Shown here piece by piece: positions 19,685 to 30,771 of a DNA stretch of 64,000 nucleotides. A program made the position numbers and the translations under genes. Each line of letters starts with the position of its first letter. The stretch's first letter is position 1. The stretch spans positions 2,790,001 to 2,854,000 of the forward strand of contig JAMXDE010000003.1 of NCBI GenBank assembly GCA_026770025.1, read 5' to 3'. The notes under the pieces were generated by a model. It had not been told where the DNA came from and made no database searches. It saw only the letters and a program-made list of their open reading frames with translations. The stretch comes from Craspedostauros australis (taxonomy: Eukaryota > Bacillariophyta > Bacillariophyceae > Mastogloiales > Achnanthaceae).

Positions 19685-22600
19685 ATGTCTCCAGTTCCAA
19701 GCAACAACGCCGGGTTGCTCCGCGATGGGCAGCTGGACAAATCGCTCAAGACCGTGTCACGCAGCGACGCCATCGACTACTCGGGTGATGATGGCAGCAA
19801 CAGCAGCAGCAGCAGCAGCAGTGCCAGGGGTTTCCCAGCCACCTCGAGCACTGGTAACGGAACCACCATGTTCGGTGATCACGAAAGTCATCCTGAATTC
19901 AGCACCACCGCCGACAGCAACGACGATGAAATGCAGGCCGTTCGCAATGTTGCACGAAAGGATACGTTCCAGGTCCGCTTGTGGCGTCTCGTGACAACAG
20001 CAGCATTGCTCGCAACTGGAGTCACTGTCACTTGGGCGACATACCACGTGAGTGCAGTTCCGATCTGATGCAGTGAAGGGATGAGCAACAAGGCAAGGGA
20101 GGAGATGGCAGTGGGTCTGTCTCTACCAGCGAAGCATCCTTCACACATCCAATATTGGTTTGACGGCGAGTGTGCGACTATGGTGCTCACATATCAGCGT
20201 TGCCCATCCGAACACCCTCCATATCTCTACCGCTCTGCTCATATCATCTGCACGGTACGATTTCATCTCACGTCTTGCCTCTCCCTTCTCGAACCATACC
20301 ACTCGTACGAGCCTGTTGCGATTGCGATTTTCTTGCCCTGATCTTCCTTGCCTTCGTCCTTCTGCACATTTGGTTGCCTTTCTTGCTTCCGTCACCTCTC
20401 AATCAGTTCCTCGATCAACAACAAACAGACACCTTCGAGACAGCGGTAAGTGTGTCGTATCTGGCGGCAGCAAAAGAGGCCAACACTTGTATCGCAGAAT
20501 ACCTAGCGCACAGCACTGCATCATCATAATGATACCGCTCCGTTCAATTGTCCTTCCCACTCGGCTCGGATGGTACTCAGTAGGGCTCTACGATACTCTA
20601 TTGTGTACGGACACTTGCTCTTAGCACCCACGAGCTCATGGATCTCCTCCAACCTCTGCCTGGATAGCGCATCTCCTTCGCGTTCTAACACTCGTTCACT
20701 CTCCGTCTCTCACTACTCGGCCAAACACAATCTCCAATGCCCCATACAATTCACACCTCCATACGGCCACGTATCGATACATTCCATACATTCCATACAA
20801 TCCATACACCAGTTTGAGCAATTCGCTAGAACTGTTGGAGATGCCGCTGTTGACCAACAGCTCAACCTCCGGCATGCCTACATTGGTCTTGCTAACCACG
20901 TGTCGAACTACGTCGTGAGCACAAACGCAAGTTGGCCGGACGTCACCATCCCGTTCTTCCGAACAACCGCAGAAACGGTCCTGGAGTACTCCGGCACAGA
21001 GATTGTGACTCTGCTTCACATGGTAAAAAACGAAACATACGATGCCTGGGTGGAGCATAGCATCAAGGACCATGGTGCCGTCGTGATGAATGCCAACCTC
21101 GAAGAGAATGGCAACCTCGACGACTTCACCCCGGCAAACTTTCATCCCTACGTGGCCAAGGTCGACCGCTCTGCGGGCGGTTTCGTGCCGGATTACCCTG
21201 GACGAGAACGTAAGTACGTGCTCTGGGAGTATGCGCCGGCACCATTCGATTTCAGCTTCCTCAACTGGAATGTGATGTCCGCAGAATACCTCGGGACTCC
21301 CCTGGTGGGGCGCAGTCTGGTTGAGCTGAGAACTGAAACTCTGTTCCATTTTGCGGGCACATTCAACAGCTTCGCATTTAAGAAGGAAGAGCATGAAGCG
21401 ATGCACGCCAGATTGCCCGGTTCCAAGGTCAGCCACCCGCACACCTTCGCCTATCACCCAGTGCACGAGGTCGCTTCGGATCCAGACTCCGAAATCGTCG
21501 GTATTTTGATTGGTGTAACAGCATGGGACACTGCCTTGAACCAGCTGCTGCCCAATAACGTGCAGGGAATCACAGCCGTGATTTCCAACACCTGCAACCA
21601 AACGTTCACATACGAGATTCATGGAGAGTATGCCTACTTCCAGGGATACGGTAAGTGCGAACATCAAATCGCTGGTGTTTCAGCTGGTGTCTTTACACGT
21701 TGAAATCAATCTCTTCGGCCGGCTTCATTTGCGTATGCTTGATTCGCGTACCTGGTAGCCTGCTTTGCTCACCTCAATGTACTATCTACTTGCATCATGT
21801 GCTTGTGCGTACTATATCTGCTCAACTCCATCCATCCGTCCATTCGAAATGTAATCTCTCCCCATGCATTCATGCCGGTATCTACTCTCTGCTGACGACC
21901 TCACTAAATCGACCAAATCGAACAAACTACTATTGTACCAGTCGACACACATGATACGAAGTACGACAAATACGAGAAGGTGCGCCTGCTCACAACGTCC
22001 GATCATCCGGACTTCGCCAAGACGCCCGGGCATTGCATCTACACGATGCATATCTACCCATCCAGGCAATTCGAGGAGGCGTACGACACCTTCCTCCCCG
22101 AAATATTCGCGATCGTCATCTTCTGCGCATTCGTCGCGGTGATTGCGATCTTCTTCGTCTACGACATGTTTGTCAACCACCGCAACGAGAAGCTCATCGA
22201 GAATGCCGCGCGCTCCAATGTCATCGTGTCAACGCTCTTCCCCAGTGCTATTCGAGACCGGCTCATTTCCGACAAGAATACGCACGGCGACACAGCGAAC
22301 ATACGCATCTCCAACCTCAAGAGCTTCTTGCATGGAGAGGCGGATGCAAACGCAGGAGCGGGGCAGCCGTTGGCCGACCTGTTCCTCGAGACGACGGTCC
22401 TATTTGCTGATATTTCCGGCTTTACTGCGTGGAGTTCAGTTCGAGGTGAGTGTGGCAGCACATGGGAACAACAACCGTGACGAAGGGATTGTGGTCATTT
22501 TGTATGCAACACTTCAACTGAGGCGATCTATCCTTTCACTAACCTTCGCATTCATTCCATCATCATCATCACCACCATCGTCATCACCACCATCGTCATC

Positions 22601-24880
22601 ATCATCATGCCCGTACACACAAAATCAACATCAAACTTCAACTACAAAAGAGCCGACGCAAGTCTTCTCATTGCTCGAAACCGTTTTCTCTCAGTTTGAT
22701 CAAATCGCCAAAGCCAGGCGAGTGTTCAAGGTTGAGACTGTTGGGGACTGTTACGTGGCCGCCACCGGTATTCCGGAACCAAAGAAGGATCACGCCACCA
22801 TCATGGTCCGTTTCGCACATGATATCCTCAAGCGGATGGATGTCCTTGTGAAGGGGTTGGAAATCACGCACGGTCCGGACACAGCCGATCTCTCCCTGCG
22901 CATCGGCATGCACTCAGGACCGGTCACGGCCGGAGTGCTGCGCGGGGAACGTGCACGATTTCAGCTGTTTGGCGACACCATGAACACCGCATCTCGCATC
23001 GAAAACACCGGCGAGATTGGTCGCATCCATGTATCGAGAGAAACGGCGGAATGCGTGCGTCGGTGCGGCAAAGGGTACTGGCTGGTGAAACGAGAGGAGA
23101 AGGTATACGCCAAAGGCAAGGGCGATATGCAAACGTGAGTTCGTGCCCTACTACTGTGACTGCCTTGAGTTCGCTCGAGGACTTTGAGGGTGCAGCAGAT
23201 TACCAGCAAAGCACTGTCATATTCTATCGCACATCGTACATGCTTCTGATACTGATCCTGATACTGATATTCGCACGTTCATTCCGCCTCCCCATCAAGG
23301 GAGACCCTCGCACCTCTTTCCATTCTCACCCACCCATCCACCCATCCATCCATCCATCCATCCATCGACACATGCTAACATTTCACACTGTGCACCGGGG
23401 CCATCGCTTCTCTCAATCACACTCTCGCTACATACGTACATCTCTCAGATACTGGATTGCTCGCTCCCTTTCACGTCCCAAGAACGGTTCCGTGACTGGT
23501 AGCTGCAGCAGTGACATCGAGGATGCCCACGATTCATTCGACAATGCAGAAGGCCTTTCTTTGCTCGGCATCCAGCAACGAGTTGAATCCAGCGGCCTGG
23601 ATGAAAAACAGCTGCGGCTGGTGGATTGGAATGTAGTGATGCTCACCCAGATCCTGCAGCAAGTCGTCGCTCACAGACAAGCAGTCGGCCCCCAAGCACC
23701 TGCCATTTCAAGAAAGAAGGCGGACGAAGGCTCGCAGATCCAGCCGGCTATATTCATTCCGCTGGATGAAGTCTGCGAGATTGTTCATCTTCCCGAATTC
23801 AATCAGAAGGCCGCCCACGGCTCGGCATCGGCCAAGGGTGCCGCTCCAGCCATCGACCAGAGAGTTGTCGACCAGCTGCGATCCTTCGTGGAGGCCATTG
23901 CGGCCATGTACCAGGACAATCCCTTTCACAACTTCGAGCACGCATCGCACGTGACCATGTCCGTCATCAAGCTGCTTGCCCGCATCGTCGCCCCGTCCGA
24001 TCTCGACTTCGCCGACAAAGGCAACGCAGCAGTCCCTGTTAGCAGCGGCAACAGCATCGCCAGTGGTAAAAGCAGCGCCATCAGCGGCAACATGAGCGCA
24101 AAGCACGTGGCTGCATCGCTGCACGACCACACCTACGGCATCACGTCGGATCCGCTGACGCAGTTCGCATGCGCATTCTCCGCCATGATTCATGACGTCG
24201 ATCATTCAGGCGTCCCGAATGCCCAATTGATCAAGGAGAAGACACGCGTTGCGGCCATCTACAACAACCGATCCGTTGCCGAGCAGAACTCTTTGGTCCT
24301 GGCTTGGGATTTGTTCACATCCGACCAGTACACCGACTTCCGCAACTGCCTTTGCGGCAACGAACAAGATCTGCAGCGCTTCCGACAGCTCGTTGTCAAC
24401 GGAGTCATGGCGACAGACATCGTGGACAAAGATCTGAAGCAGCTGAGGAACGGCCGCTGGGACAAGGCCTTCTCGGACAACACTTTCGACGAATCTATCA
24501 AGGACGCCACCGACCGCAAGGCGACCATCGTCATCGAGCACTTGATTCAAGCCTCGGACGTTGCTCACACAATGCAGCACTGGCACGTGTACCGCAAGTG
24601 GAACGAGCGCTTCTTCAAGGAATGCTACGCGGCCTACCGCAGCGGCAGATCTGAAACGAACCCGGCCGACGGCTGGTACAAAGGAGAGATGGGCTTCTTC
24701 GACTTCTACATCATCCCGTTGGCGAAGAAGCTGAAGGAATGCGGCGTGTTCGGCAAGTCCAGCGATGAATACTTGAACTACGCCATCGCCAACCGCGAGG
24801 AATGGGAACGCAGGGGAGAAGAGCTGGTGGCGACGATGACCGATGCGATGGATCAAAGCATTCGCAGCAACGAAGCATGA
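19685..24880 (+). CDS. Receptor-type nucleotide cyclase fused to cyclic-nucleotide phosphodiesterase
   Basis: A spliced gene. I place exons at 19685-20047, 20407-20445, 20813-21650, 21942-22445, 22651-23134 and 23449-24880. All introns are GT-AG, the phases agree at every join, and the product has 1,219 residues. Residues 1-102 are cytoplasmic and Ser-rich. A membrane segment (about 103-121) leads to a 345-residue outer region that starts like a CHASE sensor. A second membrane segment follows (about 468-491). A class III cyclase domain has metal-site VLFADISGF (about 570), VETVGDCY, FGDTMNTASR and RIGMHSGPV. The C-terminus is a class I phosphodiesterase with HNFEHASH (903), HDVDHSG (990) and a later ASDVAH aspartate (about 1112). 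One protein would thus make and degrade a cyclic nucleotide in response to an outside signal. The Glu in VET suggests GTP, but Gln in FQLFG leaves the substrate open. Similar fusions are known in diatoms. Confidence 0.92.
22556..22610. repeat. CAT/CAC-rich simple repeat in an intron
   Basis: A run of catcat and caccac triplets within intron 4 of the cyclase gene, just upstream of a pyrimidine-poor acceptor at 22650. Confidence 0.7.
23326..23366. repeat. (CCAT)n simple repeat in an intron
   Basis: Tandem ccat tetramers within intron 5 of the cyclase gene. Other ccat runs occur at about 49036-49056 and 57443-57456. Confidence 0.8.
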
Positions 24881-25151
24881 GGAACTCCTCTCTTCGAGTA
24901 GGCAAGCTGCGCCGCGGAAGAAGAACTCGTAGCATGTGGCAAGGTGCATGCTCTCATCGGATTCAAGTACTTTAATATTTGGCAACTATTATACCGTTTC
25001 TTCTCGACCCTGTTCCACTCCATGCTCAAGAAGAGAGAAGAATAGATTGCTGCTCTCTCGCAGTACTATGCCTTTTCTGTGTTCAAATTGGGCAGAGAAT
25101 GACGCGCGCGCCTCATGCGTTCACTGTACTCGTACTCGTGTATCGAATATT

Positions 25152-28073
25152 TTAGATCTGCTCGGTGGAGAAGGCACGGGAGAGACGCAGCAAATCGGCA
25201 AAGACTCCGGCGGCGGCCAGCTCTGGACCCGCAGCTGCGCCCTTCACGATGAGCGGCGACTCGGTGTAGCGATCGGTGCGGAAGGAGACAAGATTCTCAT
25301 TCGATCGAAGGCGGTACAAAGTGTCCGACTTGTCTGCCTCTGTCAGCCTGCAACTGCACTTGCCGGATACTGCGTCAATGTCGAACCTGTATCTCAATCT
25401 ATTTCCCATCTCTTGGGCGGCAGTGAGCTTGGCCAGCATGGAATCATCCATCGACTTGAGATCCTCGAGGATGGCCTCGTTGAGATCGGCGATGTCGCAG
25501 TCGTAGTCCTTGTTCATGATCTCCTCCGGAACCAACGATTCGATCTCCACATCCTCCACGTTGACTGCAAGTCCAAGCTGTCTCGCCAGGATGACCACCT
25601 TGCGGGCGCTGTCTAATCCGCTCAAATCCTCGCGGATGTCGGATTCCCCGAAGCTGAGCCCGACGGCCTGACGCACGGCCTCTGTGAATGACACGTCCTC
25701 GCAGAAGGTGTTGAGCACGTGCGCCATGGTACCGCTGACGCATCCGCGGATGTGACGGACCTGGTCTCCGGTGTCCTGCAGATCGCGCAGCGTTGTAAGG
25801 ATGGGAAGGGCACCACCGACGCTGCTCTCGAACTGCCAGCGGACCGGCAGCTGGCTTTCGGCCTTGCGCACGCGCTGGTAGCGTTCGAAGGGTCCGGCGT
25901 TGACCTTGCGATTGGGGCTGATGATGTTGACTCCGTTCTGGATCCACTTTTCGTAGTATTTGGACACCTCCTCGCTGTTGGTGCAGTCGATGACGACGCG
26001 GTGCGGGTTGACATCGGCCTCCAGCACCTGCGTGATGGCATCGAGATCGAAATCCTCGGCGCCATCGCATCCCAACTTCTCCCGCAGGGTGGGCAGGTCG
26101 ACCTCGTTGATGGCATCGCCGGCAACGAGTTTGGTGGAGCATGCAGCGAGGCTGACTCGCATGTCAAAGCCGAGGTCGTCGATCAGGCGCTGCTTCTCAT
26201 CCTGCAGTTGCTTCACGAAGGCAGAACCGACCTTGCCTGTGGCGCCGAGGATGACGACGCTGGCTGCCGTTTCGGACAGGGTGAAGGCCATGTGAGCCGC
26301 ACGCAGGGCTCGGGAGGTATCGTTGCCGTCAACAACGACGGAAATCTGGCGCTCTGACGATCCCTGAGCGATGCATCGGATGTTGACGTTGGCCCGAGCC
26401 AACGAGCTCATGAACGTGGCGGAGACTCCGGAAGACAGCGCCATACCCTCGCCGACGATGGCAACGATGGCCATGCCGAGGTTGAGCGAGACGGAGTTGA
26501 CAGTGGATCGCGCCAATTCGAGCTCGAATTCTGCCTTGAGGGCGTCGAGGGCCATTTGTCCCTGATTTTCTGGGACGGCGATGCAGATGGAGGACTCGCT
26601 GCTGGCCTGCGTGATAATGAGGACGTTGACGCCGTTGTCCGCCATGGCGCCCATGAAGCGTTCGGCGACGTTGGCACCCCCGATGACGGATGCACCCTCG
26701 AGAGTGACGAGGGCCGTTTTGTCAACGGATGTGATTCCCTTGATTGGGATGACGCCGCTCTTGGCGCGCCAGTTGACGATGTCGTTGCTATCGACGTCGG
26801 CCAGGAGCTTGGATCGTCCCTGGATGACGGTCCCCTCGAAGGATGGGTTGAAGATATTTCTGACGTAGACGGGGATGTTGGCATCGATGCATGGGACCAT
26901 AGCGGATGGATGCAAGACCTGGGCACCGAAGTAGGCCAATTCCATGGCCTCGTCGTACTTGAGGGATTTAATGGGAAACGCCTCCGGCACGCGGCGTGGA
27001 TCGGCAGTGTAGACGCCGTTGGTGTTCTTCCACATGGTGACGCGCGATGCGCCCGTGAGCTTGGCGAAGACGGTGGCGGAGTAGTCGGATCCGGATCGCT
27101 TGAGCGTCGTGGGAACACCTTCGGCAGTTTTTGCGACGAATCCGGTGACGACGATGATCGGAGATGCCTTGTCGTAGTCCAAGTCCATGAACCCCTCGTC
27201 TCTGCCGACCGTGCTCCACCAGTTGGCCATCTTCGTCGCGGTCTCAGCCCAGAGCGGGACGACGCCACCCGTCGACGCCTCTCCCTTCTCACCGAGCCCC
27301 GCGCTGTCAGATTTGACGACGAGGATATCGCGCGCATCGATCCAGTCGCATGGGATGTCCTTGGTCTGGAGGTAGGCGTGCAGGGTCTGGGCGGACCAGA
27401 TCTCACCGAATCCGGTGACGACTTCCATGCTGACGGCCGGGACGGTGTGGATCATGCGGAGGGACTGCACGACGCTGAGGATGTCCTGTGCATCCTGGCG
27501 GAAGCGCGCTTCGATCGGATCGGTGATCTCCGGCGGGGCCAGCTCCTTGAGGACCGACACGGCGCTCTCGAGGGCGGCATCCAGATCCTTGGTCGCCTGA
27601 TCGAAGTCCACGAGCGACGAGTCCACGACCTTGACGAGAAGGTCGGTCATGCCGCCCTTGGCCGACACGATGGCCATGGTCGGGACAGCGCCCCCGCCTC
27701 TGCCGCTGGCCTCCTCCATGAGCAGGTCTCCGACGGTGCGGTAGAGCTCCGCCGTGGCCAAGGACGCGCCTCCGAACTTGTGCACCTCCCACGGATTCGA
27801 TGATCCCTTGGGTTTGGTGATGCACTCCTCTCCCGTTGCATCCGATGTGGCGCCATCCACCTCCATGCTCTCGATGGTGGCAAAGGTGGTGGTGGTCAGT
27901 CTCTGGCTGGCGCTGGCTCCGATACGAGAGGTGTGCATGGGAGAGACATTAGCATGCTGGGTGCGACCTGATCTGACCTTGGCAATTGCCGACGGTGAGA
28001 AGGCATCGACTGATGTCAGTGCTGTCAGTGCTGACACTGCGCCAAGCGCCGCTGTTGCTGCGAGGACCTTCAT
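25152..28073 (-). CDS. Bifunctional aspartokinase/homoserine dehydrogenase, plastid
   Basis: A 973-residue enzyme catalysing the first and third steps from aspartate to homoserine, feeding threonine, methionine and isoleucine synthesis. The N-terminus has a signal peptide ending in TSVDAF, then an Arg/Ser/Thr-rich transit segment. This A|F cleavage motif is the classic diatom plastid signal. Aspartokinase starts at about residue 95 with VHKFGGASLA and includes the RSGSDYSAT site. Two ACT regulatory segments lie at about 450-590, the second with RCIAQGSSE, typical of feedback-controlled forms. Homoserine dehydrogenase follows from about 600, with nucleotide loop VVILGATGKVGSAF and the signature EDLSGLDSARKVVILAR near 820. 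Length matches plant AK-HSDH plus the leader. No intron is needed. It converges with the cyclase gene, the two stops being 271 bases apart. Confidence 0.96.
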   Translation of the reverse strand: MKVLAATAALGAVSALTALTSVDAFSPSAIAKVRSGRTQHANVSPMHTSRIGASASQRLTTTTFATIESMEVDGATSDATGEECITKPKGSSNPWEVHKFGGASLATAELYRTVGDLLMEEASGRGGGAVPTMAIVSAKGGMTDLLVKVVDSSLVDFDQATKDLDAALESAVSVLKELAPPEITDPIEARFRQDAQDILSVVQSLRMIHTVPAVSMEVVTGFGEIWSAQTLHAYLQTKDIPCDWIDARDILVVKSDSAGLGEKGEASTGGVVPLWAETATKMANWWSTVGRDEGFMDLDYDKASPIIVVTGFVAKTAEGVPTTLKRSGSDYSATVFAKLTGASRVTMWKNTNGVYTADPRRVPEAFPIKSLKYDEAMELAYFGAQVLHPSAMVPCIDANIPVYVRNIFNPSFEGTVIQGRSKLLADVDSNDIVNWRAKSGVIPIKGITSVDKTALVTLEGASVIGGANVAERFMGAMADNGVNVLIITQASSESSICIAVPENQGQMALDALKAEFELELARSTVNSVSLNLGMAIVAIVGEGMALSSGVSATFMSSLARANVNIRCIAQGSSERQISVVVDGNDTSRALRAAHMAFTLSETAASVVILGATGKVGSAFVKQLQDEKQRLIDDLGFDMRVSLAACSTKLVAGDAINEVDLPTLREKLGCDGAEDFDLDAITQVLEADVNPHRVVIDCTNSEEVSKYYEKWIQNGVNIISPNRKVNAGPFERYQRVRKAESQLPVRWQFESSVGGALPILTTLRDLQDTGDQVRHIRGCVSGTMAHVLNTFCEDVSFTEAVRQAVGLSFGESDIREDLSGLDSARKVVILARQLGLAVNVEDVEIESLVPEEIMNKDYDCDIADLNEAILEDLKSMDDSMLAKLTAAQEMGNRLRYRFDIDAVSGKCSCRLTEADKSDTLYRLRSNENLVSFRTDRYTESPLIVKGAAAGPELAAAGVFADLLRLSRAFSTEQI

Positions 28074-28902
28074 CTTCCTCTGTCTGTTGGATTGTTCTTT
28101 CTTGATTGGATTCCTTCTTCAAATAGATCGTGGTCGTCGCAGGCACAATTTATGACCGTGGGCGATTTGTGGAAGTGGATGTTGGTGTTGGCGTTGGTCG
28201 CCTTGATGGTTGTGGACAAGCGCAGAGTGTTGCGATTGTGAACGAGACCCGATGTGGTGTGAATACAATGGCAAGGACTATCCTTGATGTATTGTATTGT
28301 AAGTATAATACGATTAGAGGATAACTGAAGACCGAGATGATCCAATCCCGATGCTCGTCTAGTTGTGTGATGTGTGAGGTTGGTTCGTTGTCGAGATGGA
28401 AGAAGATTGGTGACGAACCGTTCGTCACATCATTGCTTTCTCAAGCCTGTTGGTACACGGTATCCATGGCCTGTGGTCGTTTGTTCTGTGTCTGGATCGG
28501 AACGATAGGCTCCAGTCTTGCCGTCCATCCATTTCTTCCGCCAACGTTCATCTCACATGTCGCAGCCAATCGGAACCGCGAAAACAGAAGTTTCCGTGAC
28601 GCACAATTCGGGAATGGAGAGGAAGATGGAAAAAAGTTGACGGAGTTGTGTCCTCACCATCAAAATGTTTATTATTTATTTAGTTGCACGTAACTCCCAA
28701 TTGTATTTATCATGAATATCGTCTGTTAATTCAACCGTCTGTCCATCACAGAACGACCGAAAAAGCAACAGAGCAAAAGCAAGAGAACAAGACAACAAGG
28801 CACATCAACACCAACATCAACAGCCACAACGACAGACACATCCACATCAATAGAGTCCATACGTCTATCCATACATAATATATCTGCAACGATTTCGAAA
28901 CG
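28074..28902. other. Divergent intergenic region, likely two promoters
   Basis: An 829-base gap between the starts of the dehydrogenase (-) and the ribosomal protein gene (+), so both promoters should be here. AT-rich stretches occur at about 28288-28312 and 28664-28735. No sites can be assigned with confidence and no ORF looks real. Confidence 0.5.
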
Positions 28903-29382
28903 ATGAGAGCCGCCCTCCGACACCTGTGCCAAAAGGGCGCGGAGGCGCTGAAGCCGCAGAAGGTGCTGTCGAAGGCAGCTGAGAATGGATTCACGTACAA
29001 GGAGACGCACGTGTGGCGACGACCCGTGGTGTCGAAGCGGGTCGGCAAGGTGCTGCGCAAGCAGGCCCTGAGGGATGGAACCTACGGGACCTTCGACGTC
29101 ACGACGGGCGTGGGGTGGGATCCGCTGTGGGACCCGGTCCTCATGCCCAACCAGTTCAAGGTCTCGCGCTACGGTCGCATGCAGCCCAAGAAGAAGACTT
29201 CGCGCGAGCGAACGCGTGAGGAGCGTGCGCAGAAGATCGAGAAGAACCTGGAAACGCGCCTGGACAAGATGGAGGAGTACTACGCCAACAAGGAGACTCT
29301 CAAGGTGAAGGACACGTCCTTCGAAGCCAAATACAAGCAAATGATGAGGAGCGGTGCCCGTGGCGGGCCTGGAGGAGCGTAG
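28903..29382 (+). CDS. Putative mitochondrial ribosomal protein, mL59-like
   Basis: A small basic protein of 159 residues. The first about 25 residues carry Arg and Lys with almost no acids and can form an amphipathic helix, as in a mitochondrial presequence. The core reads WRRPVVSKRVGKVLRKQAL at about 38-56, then DGTYGTF, followed by a tract rich in Lys and Arg and a charged helix. This W-x-x-P-x-x-S-x-R...LRKxA pattern recalls the mL59 family of the large mitoribosomal subunit, a match I recognise only loosely. The start at 28903 is the first ATG after in-frame stops and gives the presequence. It could instead be another small RNA-binding organelle protein. Confidence 0.6.
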   Translation: MRAALRHLCQKGAEALKPQKVLSKAAENGFTYKETHVWRRPVVSKRVGKVLRKQALRDGTYGTFDVTTGVGWDPLWDPVLMPNQFKVSRYGRMQPKKKTSRERTREERAQKIEKNLETRLDKMEEYYANKETLKVKDTSFEAKYKQMMRSGARGGPGGA

Positions 29383-30015
29383 AGCCGCTGCGTCACATTG
29401 GACGGCGCTGCTTTCTAATCCGTACGTGTACGTGCGCAATGCGAGTATGTACGTATGGCAGATGTGGAATGGAAAGCGCAGCCATGTTTTGGAGCATGCG
29501 CTTGCCAAAACAATACTGCGCATTTTAGTACCGATGCACAAGATTGTTTCACAGCATGTCGCTCTGACAGAGAGCAACGGTACTAATCTGCCGCGTCGGT
29601 GGTACATCCATGCAAGCTTCCCTTTATCGTAGTGCGGACGCATCCAATGCCACATCGTGCGGTGTGCGAATGACATTGGGCAACAGCACTCTAGCCAATA
29701 CAGCCTCGATAGCAACACGACTCCCATCACACTCTCTGCAGTACAATTGACTCGAACGAAGAAACCTCGCTCTGCATGCATGGCATCGATGCAGAACATA
29801 AATTACGCAGACCAACAAAAGAGACTCTTCCATGGCATGCATACATACATGAATGCGCTGTGCAAGAATGGCTTTGCAGATGCTAAGTGAACTCTAGAGA
29901 AAGACTCGAAAAGTGCCGACTCTCAGATATCCCTGACCAGTGCATTAGTACGCAAGTATTGTGGTGTGCGAGAATGTTAGATCTTGTGTAGTATGAGGAA
30001 TATGATGGGACTGCT
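29383..30015. other. Convergent intergenic gap
   Basis: A 633-base region between two stops on opposite strands. It holds two 3' ends; no gene or notable repeat is seen. Confidence 0.45.
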
Positions 30016-30771
30016 CTACACGATGCGCTCCATTTCGGTCGCATACGCCAACGACTGCGAGATGAGATCCATGGAGGGGACGTCGCTGGCCTTGTGCCCC
30101 GAAGGCGGTGGCTGGAAGCACAGTGTGTCGCCCTTGATGATCCAGTCGTCCCGGCATTCCTGTATGTAGGTCATGAGCTCCTCCTGCTTGTCGAACTTCA
30201 TCATCGTCATGGCGTTGACTATCTTCATCTCCTTGTACGAAACCTCCATGCAGTCGGCTATGCTGTCGCGGACGGTCTGCAGCAGGTTGTCCACGAAGAA
30301 CTGGTAGGACGCATCGGGGACGCTGACGCTGAGGACCTCGTCGTAGATGCCCACCATGAGCTGCCGTTCCAGCTGGATGGGGAAGGAGACGAACTTGTCG
30401 GAGGCCTCGGTCTCGGAAAGGAGCTCGAGCTCGGCGTGGAACTCCGACAGTCGGTTCTCCACCAGCAGCGACATGAGGTTGAGACCCAGGATGTGGCATT
30501 TGCGAGGACTCGTCTGCTCCGGGTTGCTGTAGAATGGCTTGAGCTGCGCGATGTTGCGCGAGAAGCCATCGACGTCTCCATCGCCGGCGGCCAGCAGGGC
30601 TCCGTACTCCAGCGTCTGCGTCGCCACCGCCCAATGCTCCGTGGAGTTGGGAGGGAAGTCCAGCAGCAGGAACTTCAATTCGGACAGCGCATCCTGTCCT
30701 CCAGCGGCGTCGCCGGCTTCGAATTTGGCCTTCAGCTGCGCGAGGAGTGGCTTGGCGGTGTCGATGCTCAT
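30016..30771 (-). CDS. RPN12: 26S proteasome regulatory subunit Rpn12 (PSMD8)
   Basis: A 251-residue protein of the 19S regulatory particle lid, needed for late lid assembly. It matches the family along its length: an N-terminal helical repeat region with LKFLLLDFPP, HILGLNLMSLLVENRLSEFH in the middle, FPIQLERQLMVG, then the PCI/CSN8-like part with DSIADCMEVSYKEM and a C-terminus ending in YATEMERIV. I chose the Met at 30771, which gives MSIDTAKPLL and the usual length; the frame is open for 34 more codons upstream but those are basic and unlike the family. It acts in the cytosol and nucleus. No intron is needed. Confidence 0.95.
   Translation of the reverse strand: MSIDTAKPLLAQLKAKFEAGDAAGGQDALSELKFLLLDFPPNSTEHWAVATQTLEYGALLAAGDGDVDGFSRNIAQLKPFYSNPEQTSPRKCHILGLNLMSLLVENRLSEFHAELELLSETEASDKFVSFPIQLERQLMVGIYDEVLSVSVPDASYQFFVDNLLQTVRDSIADCMEVSYKEMKIVNAMTMMKFDKQEELMTYIQECRDDWIIKGDTLCFQPPPSGHKASDVPSMDLISQSLAYATEMERIV

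Noticed and set aside
22556-22610. Short direct repeats that might suggest a CRISPR-like array
   Set aside because: They are triplet microsatellites inside an intron, without spacers.
26556-27803. 415-codon plus-strand ORF
   Set aside because: Antisense of the aspartokinase region, which is strongly conserved on the other strand.
28726-29799. 357-codon minus-strand ORF
   Set aside because: Antisense of the mL59-like gene and extends into noncoding DNA; no domain.
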